Below, piece by piece: positions 37,942 to 48,146 of a DNA stretch of 64,000 nucleotides. Source of the DNA: Acidobacteriota bacterium (GTDB taxonomy: Bacteria; Acidobacteriota; Thermoanaerobaculia; Multivoradales; JBCCEF01); contig JBCCHV010000023.1 of the NCBI GenBank assembly GCA_039028635.1, forward strand, positions 21,998 to 85,997, given 5' to 3'. The stretch's first letter is position 1. Each line of letters begins with the position of its first letter. The notes under the pieces are model-generated. The model saw only the letters and a list, made by a program, of their open reading frames with translations. It was not told the DNA's origin and did no database searches. The position numbers and the translations under genes are program-made.

Positions 37942-40900
37942 GTGATGGCTTTTCAACGAGCCGCCCGTGCGAAGGTGGAATCCTTCGACCAGATCGTTCG
38001 GCGCCGGGCCGGCGACCATCCCGAGCGCACCGCCTTCCGCTTTCTGGCGCGAGGCGAGGAGCTCGTCGCCGAGCTCAGCTATGGCGATCTCGATCGCCGA
38101 GCGCGGGTGTTGGCGGCGCGCCTTCAGGGCGTCGGCGAGCCCGGTGATCGAGCGCTGCTGGTCTTGCCGCCTGGGCTCGACTTCGTGGTGGCTTTTGTCG
38201 CCTGCCTGTACTCCGGCCGAATCGCGGTGCCGGTGTCGCCGCCGCGCCCTGGTCGGCCGTCGCCGGCGCTCGAAGCCGTCCTCGCCGATGCTCGCCCGCG
38301 GTGGCTGCTCGAGGGTGGCGGTGCCGGCGACCGTGCCGGGCGGCTCTATCCCGAGTTGAAGGCGCTGACGGCGGTCGCCGTCGACGATCTCGTCACCTCG
38401 GGAGAAACCCGGGATCTCGGCGCTTCGTGGCGGCCGCTTGCCGCCGATCCGGACGCCATTGCCCTGATTCAATACACCTCGGGCTCGACCCGCCGGCCAC
38501 GGGGGGTCGTCGTCCGTCACCGCAATCTGCTCCACAACCAGGAGCAGATCCGCGACGCCTTCGATCAGTCTGAGCATTCGGTGGTGGTGAGTTGGCTGCC
38601 GCTCTACCACGACATGGGGCTTCTCGGAGCGGTTCTGCAGCCGCTCTATTGCGGCGCGACCTGTGTGCTGATGCCGTCGGCGTCCTTCGTGCAGCGGCCG
38701 CGCCGCTGGCTCGAGGCGATCGACCGCTACCGCGGTACGACCGCCGGTGGTCCCGACTTCGGTTACGCCCACTGCGTGCGGCGAATCCCTCCCGAGGAAC
38801 GCGCCGGCCTCGACCTGTCGTCGTGGCGAGTCGCCTTCAATGGCGCCGAGCCGGTGCGTGCCGACACCCTGGATGCCTTTGCCGAGGCCTTCGCTCCCGT
38901 CGGCTTCGACCGTTCTGCGTTCTTCCCCTGCTACGGGCTGGCGGAGTCGACGCTGTTCGTTTCCGGCGGTCGGGCAGGTTCCGGAGCCCGGGTCGCGAGC
39001 TTCGATCCAGCGGCCTTGGAAGGGCACCACGCCGAGCCTGCGGAGGCCGCCGCGGGACGACGGCTGGTGGCCTGTGGCGGGCCGCGCGGCGATCAGCGGA
39101 TCGCGGTGGTCGATCCACAGCGTCGGCGGGCCCTTGCGACCGGCCGGATCGGCGAGATCTGGGTCCATGGCGACAGTGTGGCGGCCGGCTATTGGGGACG
39201 ACCGGAGGAGACGGCGAGCGTCTTCGGCGCCGCCCTCGCCGAGAAAGAAGGGGCTTCCGATCCCCGCTTCCTTCGAACCGGTGATCTCGGTTTCGTCGAC
39301 GCCGCCGGCGATCTCTTCGTCACCGGCCGACTCAGCGACCTGATGGTGCTGCGCGGCCGCAACCTCCATCCCCATGATCTCGAAGCGGTCGCCTCGGCCT
39401 GCGCGGGCATTGCTGGCGCGGCGGCCTTCGAGGCCGAGGTGGCGGGGGAGCGGCGGGCGGTGGTCGTGGTCGAGGTCGGCCGCCGACCCCGACCGGACGC
39501 CGTGGCCCGAGCCGCGGCGGCGGTGAGGGCGGCCGCGGCCTCCGAGATGGAGGTCGCCGCGACCGTGGTTCCAGTGACAGCCGGCGCGATTCCGCGAACC
39601 ACCTCGGGCAAGGTGCGGCGCGCGGCATGTCGAGCGGCCTGGTTGGCCGGGGATCTGCCGGTCGTCGAAACGCCCGCCGAAGAGCTCGCCGCCGTCGAGG
39701 CGCCCGCTGCCGAGCCGACTTCGTCTGCGGCTCCCTCCGAGCCGGGTCCGGCGTCGCTCCATGACGGCGGCGCGATGGCGGGGCGTCGAGCGGTCCTCGA
39801 TTGGCTCGAAACCGTCGCCGAGGAGTGCCTCGAAGGCCCCGTCGCCCGCCAGCGGCCGCTGGTGGAGCAAGGCCTCGACTCCCTCGCCGCCACCGAGCTG
39901 GCACATCGCATCGAGCGCACCCTCGGGAGCGGGTTGAGCGCGGCCGACCTGCTCGGCGGCGCCTCCTTGTCGGTGCTCGCCGCAAGGCTGTCGACCGGTG
40001 GCGACGCCTTGCAGCCGGGGCCGCTGAAGCCACCGGAGCCGCCCGGGCCGCCGGGCCGCTTTCCGCTGTCGCCGGCGCAGCTCGGTCTGTGGATCGAGTG
40101 GCGCCGAAATCCCGACTCGGCCGCACTCCACATCGCCGGTGCCGCGGAGCTCGAGGGCGAAACCGATGTCCTTCGGCTGGGTACTGCCATCGCCTCCTTG
40201 AGCGCGCGCCACGCCGCCCTGCGGACCCGCTTCCCGGCGGCCGGTGCCAGCGCCGTGCAGGAAGTGCTGGCCGAGGTGGCGCCGGACTGGCAGGTGATCG
40301 ACGCGACGGGCTGGAGTCGTTCCCGACTCGAGCAGGCGGCGTCTGCCGAGGCCTATCGGCCCTTCGATCTGCAGGCGGCTCCGGCGGTGCGCTTTCGCCT
40401 CTACCGCCGGTCCAGCAGGCGCGATGTCCTGGTCGTTTCGGTACATCACCTGGTCGCGGACCTCGGCTCCTTCGCCGTGCTGGTAGCCGAGCTCGGCGCC
40501 CTGGCGTCGGCTCCTGACTCGCCGTTGCCGCCGGTGGCGACGGATTCGCCGGCGGTCGATCGCTGGCGCCAGAGTCGGCTCGAAGGCGAGCGGGGCGACC
40601 AGATTCGCAGTCGCTGGCGGGAGGTTCTCGACCCCCTCCCGGAGGATCTCGATCTGACCCCGGACCGCCCCCGGCGAGCGCGCTTCCGGGGGCGTGCCGG
40701 CAGCGTGCAGCGCACCCCCGAGGGATTGCGGTCGGACCTCGAAGGAATCGCCGCGGCGGTCGCCGTGACGCCCTTCGCGGTGCTCCTCGCCGGCTGGCGC
40801 GCACTTCTGCTTCGCCATGGCGGGGGCGGCGACTTCGTCGTTGCGACGCCATCGGCCGGGCGTGATCATCCGTTGCTTGCTCGCGTGATCGGGTACCTGG

Positions 40901-43900
40901 TCGAACGGACTCTGGTGCGCAATCCGGTCACGGCCGCGAGCTCCTTCGCGGAGATCGCCGCCGCCGAAGGAAAGGCCCTGCGGGACGCCCTGGAGCGTGC
41001 CGAGGTGCCGCTGGCAGAGCTCGTCGGCGAGCTGCTTGGCGACCGCGATCCCTCGCGACCGCCGCTGGCTCAGACCGTCGTCAACTGGCAGTCGGTCCAC
41101 CGTGAGGCGGAAGGAGCGTCACGGCCGGGTCGATCGGCGTCCTCGCGAGGCGGCGTCCTCGCCGGCTTCGCGTTCGGCGTTCCCGAGCTCGAGGTCCTCG
41201 CTGGCGACCTGAAGCTGGTGTCGTTCCCGCTGCAACGGCCTGCTTGCCAGGTCGAGCTCGAGCTGACTGCGGCGGCAGCGCCGGGGGGCGGTCTGATTCT
41301 CGATCTGCTGTTCGACCGCGACCTCCATGACCCGACGACCGCTGAGCGCCTCCTCGATCACCTCGTCGCCCTGATCTCGGCCGCGGCCGCCGATCCTGAT
41401 CGGCCGCTATCGCACCTGCCTCTGCTCTTGCCGACCGAGCAGCGCGAGCTCGAGTTGTGGAATCACACCGGTCCGGGAACGGTCGGCGGAGCGCTGCTTC
41501 CGGAGCGGATCGTCGCCACCGCCCAGCGTCATCCGACCACGGCGGCCCTGATCGGCGAGGCGGAAGAGGTGCTTTACCCGGACCTCGTCGCCCGCGCCCA
41601 AGCCGTGGCGGTGCGGCTCCAGGCCCTCGGCGCCGGTCCAGAGACGGTCGTCGCCGTCGCCGGCGAGCGTTCTCCCGAGCGTCTCGTCGGGTTCCTCGGC
41701 GTTCTCCTCGGCGGAGCTGCCTACCTACCGCTGCCGGCCGGCGAGCCCTCCGCCCGGGTGGCGACGATGCTGGCGGCGGCGCGGCCGGTGGCGATTCTCG
41801 CCATCGGAGACGGCGAGGCGCTCTTGGCCCACGGCTTGCCGGTGCTGCGCCTCGTCGACGTGGCGGCACGGGATTCCGCCTGGCGCCCGCCGGCCGTCGA
41901 GCCCGCCCATCCGGCGTACGTGCTCTTCACTTCCGGCTCGACCGGCCAGCCGAAGGGCGTCGTCGTTCCCCACGGCGCGCTGCTCAACCGTCTGGTCTGG
42001 ATGCAGGACGCCTTCTGCCTCGAGCCCGGCGAGCCGGTGCTGCACAAGACCCCGGCCGGCTTCGATGTTTCGGTGTGGGAGATGTTCTGGCCCCTGATGG
42101 TCGGCGCGACGGTGGTCGTGGCGCGGCCCGGGGGGCAGCGTGATCCGGAGTACTTGGCCAGTGCGATCGCCCGCTTCGCGGTCACCACGGTGCATTTCGT
42201 CCCTTCGCTGCTGGCGCCCTTTCTCGAGCTCGGTGGGCTGGCGAGCTCGAGCACCCTGCGCCGGCTGGTGACCAGCGGCGAAGCGCTTCCCGCCTCGCAG
42301 GTGGAGCGGTTCTTCGAGCGCCGGCCGGCCGAGTGTGAGCTCTACAACCTCTATGGTCCGACGGAAGCGGCGATCGACGTGAGCTGGTGGCGGTGCGATC
42401 CGGCGGAGCGGCAGAGCGCACCGCCGATCGGTCATGCGATCACCGGCCTGCGGCTCCACGTGCTCGATCCTGCGCTGCGTCCGGTACCGGTTGGCGTCCC
42501 CGGGGAGCTCTACATCGCCGGCGCCGGTCTGGCGCGTGGCTATCTCGGTGATCCGGCGCGCACCGCCGCTTCCTTCGTGCCCGAGCCCGGCACCGCCGAG
42601 CCGGGCGCGCGCGCCTATCGCAGCGGCGACCGGGTCCGGCGGCGCTGGGATGGTGCGCTCGAGTTCCTCGGCCGCGTCGACCGCCAGGTCAAGGTGCGCG
42701 GAATCCGGATCGAGCCGGGCGAGGTGGAGGCGGCGCTGGCCGCCGACCCGGCGGTGCACCGCGCGGCGGTGATCGCCGACGCTGGACGCCTGATCGCCTA
42801 CTGGGAGCCGCTGGGAGACGGCACCGAAGTTGCCTCCGACGACGAGTTGAAGCGTCGGCTCGGTGAGCGTCTGCCCGCCGCGTTGGTGCCATCCCTGCTG
42901 GTGCGTCTCGAGCCCTTGCCGCTGACCGCGAGCGGCAAGCTCGACCGGCGCGCCTTGCCGGCCCCGCCGGCGGTGGCCGCCGCCGGCGGGGCGCCCCGGG
43001 GCGAGGCGGAGACGACGTTGGCGGCTATCTGGGAGCGGGTCCTCGACGCGCCGGTGAACGGCCGTGAGGCCAGCTTCTTCCGCCTCGGCGGCGATTCGAT
43101 CCGTGCGCTCCAGGTGGTCGCTGCGGCCCGCCAGTCGGGGCTGGAGCTGAGCCTCGACGACATCTTCCGCCGGCCGACCCTGGAAGAGCTGGCAGCCATC
43201 GCCCGCCCGCTGGAGGCGACGCCCCGAGGGCCGCAGCCCTTCAGCCTGCTGCGCGCCGACGAGAGAGCTCTCGCCGAGGACTCGGAGCTCGAGGACGCCT
43301 ATCCCTTGACCCGCGTCTACGCCGGCCTGGTCTTTCACCGCGAGCACAGCCCCGACTACGAGGTCTACGTCACCACGGTGCGACTGCGCGGGCGCTTCGA
43401 CGGCGGAGCCCTGTCCGCCGCTCTCGCCGCCCTCGTCGCACGCCACCCAGCGATGCGCACGAGCTTCGACCTGGGTGGCTTCCGGCGGCCGCTGCAGCGG
43501 ATTCACCGACGGGTTGCGACGCTGCCGGTGGTCGTCGACCTGCGCCCCCTGCCAGCGTCGGATCGGCTCCCACAGCTCGAGAGCTGGCTGGTCGCCGAGT
43601 GCCGCCGGCCGTTCGATTGGCAGCGGGCGCCCTTGCTCAGGGTCACGGCCCACCGTCTCTCCGCGGACGAGAGCCAGCTGACCGTTGCCGAGCCAATTCT
43701 CGATGGCTGGAGCGTTGCCCGGTTGATGCGCGAGCTGCTCGAGGACTATGCCGGTTTGGCCGCCGGCGGGTCGCTACCAGCTCGTTCCTCGCCGGCTGCC
43801 GCGCCGCGCCATCACGTCGCCCTCGAGCGGCAGGCCCTGGAGGCCCCGGAGGCGCGCGAGTTCTGGCGCCAAGTGACCGCCGGCGCGCCTCGTGGGCGAT

Positions 43901-46275
43901 TGCCCTCGCCGGTGTCGGCGCAGCCGGCAGGGAGAGTGCGGCGGCGGAGCTCGCGGGCGGTCGGGGCGGCGCTGGTGGCGGCCGCGAAACGACTCGATCT
44001 GCCGCTCAAGGGTCTGCTGCTGGCGGTGCACGTCGCCGTCACCGGCCGGATCACCGGTGAGGACGACGTCCTCACCGGCATGCTGTTCCATGGTCGGCCC
44101 GACCTGCCGGACAGCGACCGCACCCTCGGCCTCTTCCTCAATCCGGTCTGCTTGCGATTGCAGTTGGGGAATCGGAGCTGGGCCGAGCTGGCCGCCGCGG
44201 CGACGGCGGCGGAACGGGAGATGCTGCCCCACCGGCGCTTCCCGATGGCGGAGCTGGTGCGCGAGAACGGCGGCGAAACGCTGTTCGACAGCCTGTTCAA
44301 CTTCACCCACTTCCACGTCTACGGCGAGCTCGACGGGATTCCGGGGCTCGAGATCGTCAGCGGCGACGCCAGCGATCAGACCTATTACCCGCTGACCGTT
44401 CAGCTCCACCTCGACCACGGTTCGGGCCGCTTCGAGATCGCCCTCGACACCCGACCGCCGTCCGTCGGCGGACCGGACGCCGAGCTGGCGGAGGAAATCG
44501 TCGAGCTCTACATCGGAGCGCTGTCGGCGGTGGCGGCCGATCCCGAGGCCAGCCACCTGGCGCGCCCGCTGCTGCCGGTGGCCGACCGTGAACGGGAAGA
44601 ACGCTGGAACGCCACCGCGGTTGCCTATCCGGAGGCCGATGTGGTGCTGCACGAGCTGGTCGCTAGCACCGCCCGACGTTACCCCGAGGAGGAGGCGGTG
44701 CGATGCGGTGAGCGTGCCCTGTCCTACCGCGAGCTGATGCGCCGCGCGCGCCGGCTGGCGGCGCGATTGTCCGCGGCCGGGGCCGGGGCCGAACGCCCGG
44801 TGGCCGTCTGCTGCGAACGCTCGCCCGATCTGATCGTCGCTCTGCTGGGCGTGAACGCCGCCGGCGCGGCCTTTCTGCCCCTCGATCCGGAGCATCCCGA
44901 GGAGCGTCTGGCGTGGATCGCCGGCGACGCCCTGGGCGGCGGCGACCGGCCGCTGGTGGTGGCCGACGCCGCGGGCCTGCGGCGGGCGCCGGCACTGGCC
45001 GAGGCGGCCCAGCGGGGCGTCCTGGTACGGGTCGACGACAGCGCCCTCTACGACAGCGCAACGGCAGAGGGCGACTCGGAGGCGCGGCTTCCCTCGGTCG
45101 ACCCCGACCAGCTCGCCTACGTCCTCTACACCTCGGGTTCGACCGGCCGACCGAAGGGGGTGGCGGTGAGTCACCGCTCGGTGGTCAACCGGCTGCTCTG
45201 GGGGCAGGACGAGATGGCCCTCGAGCCCGGTGAGTCCGTCCTGCACAAGACCTCGATCGGCTTCGACGTGTCCCTCTGGGAGCTGTTCTGGCCGCTGATC
45301 GCGGGCGGCCGCCTGGTGATGGCGCCGGCTGGCGCCGCCGATCCCGTCGTCGTCGCCGCGCAGATTCGGCAGCACGGCGTCACCACCCTCCACTTCGTCC
45401 CCTCGCTGTTGCGCCTGTTCCTCGATGCGCCGGAGGCGGCCGACTGCGGCGGTGTGCTGCGCCGGGTGATCGCCAGCGGCGAGGCCCTGGCGCCGGATCT
45501 GGTGTCGCGCTTCTTCCGTCTCTACCCGGAGCCCGGCCCGGCGCTCTACGACCTCTACGGACCGACCGAAGCGGCGATCGAAGTCACCGTCCACCGCTGC
45601 ACGCCGCAGGATGCCGCCGCTCCGATTCCCCTCGGGATGCCGGTGGCGAACACGCGGGTGCGCGTCCTCGATCGCCACGGCGCGCCGCTCCCCGCCGGCG
45701 TCGCCGGCGAGCTGGCCCTCGGCGGCGTGCAGCTCGCCCGGGGCTATCTCGGCCGGCCGGCCCTCACCGCCGAGCGTTTCGTTCCCGATCCCCTCGCCGC
45801 GGCGCCGGGCGATCGCCTCTACCGGACCGGCGACCTCGCCCTCCGGCGGCGCGCCGGAGGGGTGATCGAGTACCTCGGCCGGCGGGACGGGCAGGTGAAG
45901 CTGCGCGGTCAGCGCATCGAGCCCGGGGAGGTCGAGGCGGCCTTGCTCGAGCTGCCGGAGGTGCTCGAGGCGGTCGTCGACCTGCGCGGCTCGGAGCTCG
46001 ACGCGCGGCTCGTCGGCTGGATCGTGCCGCGGCGGCCGAAGCCCGATCTCGCAGCCCTGCGCCGCTCCTTGGCGGCGCGCCTGCCGCACTTCATGGTGCC
46101 GGCCGAGCTGGTGACGGTGGACTCCCTGCCGCGCACCGGAAGCGGCAAGGTCGACCGCCGTGCGCTGCCGGCCCCGGCCGGCAATGCCCGTGTCGCCGAG
46201 CTGCTCGCCGCGGTGCAGGAGCTCTCCGATGCCGAAGCCCGCGAACGGCTGGCGGCCGCCGGAGAAGAGCGATGA
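37942..46275 (+). CDS. NRPS: FAAL-ACP-C-A(Ser)-T-C(degenerate)-A(Ser-like)
   Basis: 2777-aa starter synthetase. Residues 1-590: fatty acyl-AMP ligase (QYTSGSTRRPRG near 172; LPLYHDMGLLG). Carrier domain about 612-685 (GLDSLAA). C1 about 705-1150 with HHLVADL near 834. A1 about 1170-1690 (FTSGSTGQPKG); its pocket residues read DVWHVSLIDK, very near serine codes such as EntF. T at about 1715 (LGGDSIR). C2 from about 1784 has AEPILDG where HHxxxDG is expected. A2 about 2240-2730, pocket DVWHISLIEK, serine-like with Glu at 331. There is no T domain after A2; it starts the next protein. FAAL plus carrier plus C marks an N-acylated lipopeptide start. Pocket codes were read by eye against GrsA positions. 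Confidence 0.93.
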   Translation: MMAFQRAARAKVESFDQIVRRRAGDHPERTAFRFLARGEELVAELSYGDLDRRARVLAARLQGVGEPGDRALLVLPPGLDFVVAFVACLYSGRIAVPVSPPRPGRPSPALEAVLADARPRWLLEGGGAGDRAGRLYPELKALTAVAVDDLVTSGETRDLGASWRPLAADPDAIALIQYTSGSTRRPRGVVVRHRNLLHNQEQIRDAFDQSEHSVVVSWLPLYHDMGLLGAVLQPLYCGATCVLMPSASFVQRPRRWLEAIDRYRGTTAGGPDFGYAHCVRRIPPEERAGLDLSSWRVAFNGAEPVRADTLDAFAEAFAPVGFDRSAFFPCYGLAESTLFVSGGRAGSGARVASFDPAALEGHHAEPAEAAAGRRLVACGGPRGDQRIAVVDPQRRRALATGRIGEIWVHGDSVAAGYWGRPEETASVFGAALAEKEGASDPRFLRTGDLGFVDAAGDLFVTGRLSDLMVLRGRNLHPHDLEAVASACAGIAGAAAFEAEVAGERRAVVVVEVGRRPRPDAVARAAAAVRAAAASEMEVAATVVPVTAGAIPRTTSGKVRRAACRAAWLAGDLPVVETPAEELAAVEAPAAEPTSSAAPSEPGPASLHDGGAMAGRRAVLDWLETVAEECLEGPVARQRPLVEQGLDSLAATELAHRIERTLGSGLSAADLLGGASLSVLAARLSTGGDALQPGPLKPPEPPGPPGRFPLSPAQLGLWIEWRRNPDSAALHIAGAAELEGETDVLRLGTAIASLSARHAALRTRFPAAGASAVQEVLAEVAPDWQVIDATGWSRSRLEQAASAEAYRPFDLQAAPAVRFRLYRRSSRRDVLVVSVHHLVADLGSFAVLVAELGALASAPDSPLPPVATDSPAVDRWRQSRLEGERGDQIRSRWREVLDPLPEDLDLTPDRPRRARFRGRAGSVQRTPEGLRSDLEGIAAAVAVTPFAVLLAGWRALLLRHGGGGDFVVATPSAGRDHPLLARVIGYLVERTLVRNPVTAASSFAEIAAAEGKALRDALERAEVPLAELVGELLGDRDPSRPPLAQTVVNWQSVHREAEGASRPGRSASSRGGVLAGFAFGVPELEVLAGDLKLVSFPLQRPACQVELELTAAAAPGGGLILDLLFDRDLHDPTTAERLLDHLVALISAAAADPDRPLSHLPLLLPTEQRELELWNHTGPGTVGGALLPERIVATAQRHPTTAALIGEAEEVLYPDLVARAQAVAVRLQALGAGPETVVAVAGERSPERLVGFLGVLLGGAAYLPLPAGEPSARVATMLAAARPVAILAIGDGEALLAHGLPVLRLVDVAARDSAWRPPAVEPAHPAYVLFTSGSTGQPKGVVVPHGALLNRLVWMQDAFCLEPGEPVLHKTPAGFDVSVWEMFWPLMVGATVVVARPGGQRDPEYLASAIARFAVTTVHFVPSLLAPFLELGGLASSSTLRRLVTSGEALPASQVERFFERRPAECELYNLYGPTEAAIDVSWWRCDPAERQSAPPIGHAITGLRLHVLDPALRPVPVGVPGELYIAGAGLARGYLGDPARTAASFVPEPGTAEPGARAYRSGDRVRRRWDGALEFLGRVDRQVKVRGIRIEPGEVEAALAADPAVHRAAVIADAGRLIAYWEPLGDGTEVASDDELKRRLGERLPAALVPSLLVRLEPLPLTASGKLDRRALPAPPAVAAAGGAPRGEAETTLAAIWERVLDAPVNGREASFFRLGGDSIRALQVVAAARQSGLELSLDDIFRRPTLEELAAIARPLEATPRGPQPFSLLRADERALAEDSELEDAYPLTRVYAGLVFHREHSPDYEVYVTTVRLRGRFDGGALSAALAALVARHPAMRTSFDLGGFRRPLQRIHRRVATLPVVVDLRPLPASDRLPQLESWLVAECRRPFDWQRAPLLRVTAHRLSADESQLTVAEPILDGWSVARLMRELLEDYAGLAAGGSLPARSSPAAAPRHHVALERQALEAPEAREFWRQVTAGAPRGRLPSPVSAQPAGRVRRRSSRAVGAALVAAAKRLDLPLKGLLLAVHVAVTGRITGEDDVLTGMLFHGRPDLPDSDRTLGLFLNPVCLRLQLGNRSWAELAAAATAAEREMLPHRRFPMAELVRENGGETLFDSLFNFTHFHVYGELDGIPGLEIVSGDASDQTYYPLTVQLHLDHGSGRFEIALDTRPPSVGGPDAELAEEIVELYIGALSAVAADPEASHLARPLLPVADREREERWNATAVAYPEADVVLHELVASTARRYPEEEAVRCGERALSYRELMRRARRLAARLSAAGAGAERPVAVCCERSPDLIVALLGVNAAGAAFLPLDPEHPEERLAWIAGDALGGGDRPLVVADAAGLRRAPALAEAAQRGVLVRVDDSALYDSATAEGDSEARLPSVDPDQLAYVLYTSGSTGRPKGVAVSHRSVVNRLLWGQDEMALEPGESVLHKTSIGFDVSLWELFWPLIAGGRLVMAPAGAADPVVVAAQIRQHGVTTLHFVPSLLRLFLDAPEAADCGGVLRRVIASGEALAPDLVSRFFRLYPEPGPALYDLYGPTEAAIEVTVHRCTPQDAAAPIPLGMPVANTRVRVLDRHGAPLPAGVAGELALGGVQLARGYLGRPALTAERFVPDPLAAAPGDRLYRTGDLALRRRAGGVIEYLGRRDGQVKLRGQRIEPGEVEAALLELPEVLEAVVDLRGSELDARLVGWIVPRRPKPDLAALRRSLAARLPHFMVPAELVTVDSLPRTGSGKVDRRALPAPAGNARVAELLAAVQELSDAEARERLAAAGEER

Positions 46276-48146
46276 GTGGTCCGAACCGCCCCGAGCTGGC
46301 CGCCGAGCTCGCGGCTCTGTCGCCGGAGAAGCGCCGCCTGCTCGAGAAGCTACTCGACGCCGAGGGGCTCTCCCTCGGTCGCGAGCGGCCGCCCTACGAG
46401 GAGCCGTCGGACGACACGGCGCGCGCCCTCGCCGAGATCTGGCAAGAGGTGCTCGAGGTCGAGCGGGTCGGCGCCCGAGACGACTTCTTCCAGCTCGGCG
46501 GCGATTCCATCTCCTGTCTGCAGATGGTTGCTCGCGCCCGGCGGCGGGGCCTTTCCCTCGACACCCGGGAGGTGTTCGCGACGCCGGTGCTCGGCGAGCT
46601 CGCGGCGCGCACCGAAAGCTCGTCGTTGTCGCCGCCTGCCTCCGAGGGCGACCCCGAGCCTTTCTCGCTCCTCGCCTTCTCCCCCGAACGGCTGGCGCGC
46701 CTGCGGCAGGAGCATGCGGGGCTCGAGGACGCCTATCCCTTGACCCCGGTTCAGGCGGGGATGCTCTTCCACGTTCTCGCCGACGACGACCCGGATCTGT
46801 ACCGCGATCACGGGTTGGCGACGGTCGTCGGCGTTCTCGACCGCGCCGCCTTCGGCCGCGCCTGGCGGCGTCTGGCGGCGCGTCATCCGGCGATGCGCAC
46901 CTCCTTCGTCTGGCGCGGTATCGAGCGCCCGATGCAGCTCGTGCATGGCGAGGTCGACAGCGACATCGAAGACCTCGACCTGCACCAGCTCCCGCCCGCG
47001 GAGGTCGAGGCACGGATCGCCGAGCGGCTCGAGGCCGACCGGCGTCGCCCCCTCGATCTCGACCTCCCGCCGCTCTTCCGCATGACCGTGGTCCGCTGCC
47101 CGGATCGCGCCGGTCGCCCCTGCCACCGTCTGCTCTGGACCCACCACCACATGGCCCACGACGCGTGGTCCCTGGCGGTGCTGGTCCAGGAGCTCCTCGC
47201 CCTCTACGGCGAGGAAGCGGGTGGCGAGGCCGCGGCCCTTCCGCCAGCACCGGCCTTCGCGCGCCACGTCGCCTGGAGCGCAACCTACGACCCCGAAGCC
47301 TCGGAGCCTTTCTGGCGTCGCCTCTACGGAGCGTCGCAGCCGACTCCGCCGCCGGGCGATCTCGGGCCGGATCGACCGCCGCAGCCTCGCTACTGGAGCC
47401 GGCCCGTCGACGCCGAGACCTACCGCGATCTGCGCGGCTGGACCCGCCGCGACGGCCTGACCGTCTCCACCGCCCTGCACGCGGCCTGGGCCCTGCGCCT
47501 CGCCGCCGCCGTTCCGGCCCGTCGCGAGGTGGTCTTCGGAACCGTCGTCGCTGGCCGCCCCGCCGATCTGCCGGGAGCCGAGGCGATGGTGGGCCTGTTC
47601 ATCCACACCCTGCCGCTGCGCCTGGAGCTGCCGCCGGAGCGACCCCTCGACGAGTGGCTGGCCGAAGTGCAGGAGCGGGTGCATGAGCTGCGCGCCCACG
47701 AGCAGACACCACTCACGGTCGTGCAGCGCTGGAGCGGCCGGGGTCGCGAGCCGCTGTTCGAGACCGTGCTGGTGGTGCAGAACGTCTTCACCGGCAGCGC
47801 TTCCGGCGCCGGCCTCGAGCTCGCCGGCTTCGAGCTGGCCGGGCACACCCACTACCCGCTGTTGCTGCGCGCCACTCCCGGCGAAGAACTCCTGCTCGAG
47901 TGCCTCGCCGATGGCGCCCGCGTACCGGCGGCGAAGGGCCTGATGGGCGACGTCGCCTGGCTGCTCGGCGAGCTCGCCGCCGCCGATGGCGACCGCCCCC
48001 TCGGCGATCTGCTCGCCGCCGTCCAGGAACACCTGGCGCAGGCCGGGGAGACCGCTCGCGGTGCCTACCGGCGGGCGGGCCTCGAGCGCCTGCGCGCCGC
48101 TGCCGCGAAAGCCATCGATCCAGAGACTGACGAGGAGACCCCATGA
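46272..48146 (+). CDS. NRPS: T-C didomain protein
   Basis: 624 aa, starting in an ATGA overlap with the preceding synthetase. The first ~45 residues (LSPEKRRLLEKLLDAEG) look like a linker or docking helix. A carrier domain follows with LGGDSIS near residue 75, and then a condensation domain (EDAYPLTPVQAGMLFH near 153; HHMAHDA near 291, with Ala for the final Gly). It presumably provides the missing carrier for A2 of the upstream protein and passes the chain on. The C-terminal ~40 residues form a basic helical tail before the hydroxylase gene. Splitting a module between A and T is uncommon. Confidence 0.9.
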   Translation: MSGPNRPELAAELAALSPEKRRLLEKLLDAEGLSLGRERPPYEEPSDDTARALAEIWQEVLEVERVGARDDFFQLGGDSISCLQMVARARRRGLSLDTREVFATPVLGELAARTESSSLSPPASEGDPEPFSLLAFSPERLARLRQEHAGLEDAYPLTPVQAGMLFHVLADDDPDLYRDHGLATVVGVLDRAAFGRAWRRLAARHPAMRTSFVWRGIERPMQLVHGEVDSDIEDLDLHQLPPAEVEARIAERLEADRRRPLDLDLPPLFRMTVVRCPDRAGRPCHRLLWTHHHMAHDAWSLAVLVQELLALYGEEAGGEAAALPPAPAFARHVAWSATYDPEASEPFWRRLYGASQPTPPPGDLGPDRPPQPRYWSRPVDAETYRDLRGWTRRDGLTVSTALHAAWALRLAAAVPARREVVFGTVVAGRPADLPGAEAMVGLFIHTLPLRLELPPERPLDEWLAEVQERVHELRAHEQTPLTVVQRWSGRGREPLFETVLVVQNVFTGSASGAGLELAGFELAGHTHYPLLLRATPGEELLLECLADGARVPAAKGLMGDVAWLLGELAAADGDRPLGDLLAAVQEHLAQAGETARGAYRRAGLERLRAAAAKAIDPETDEETP

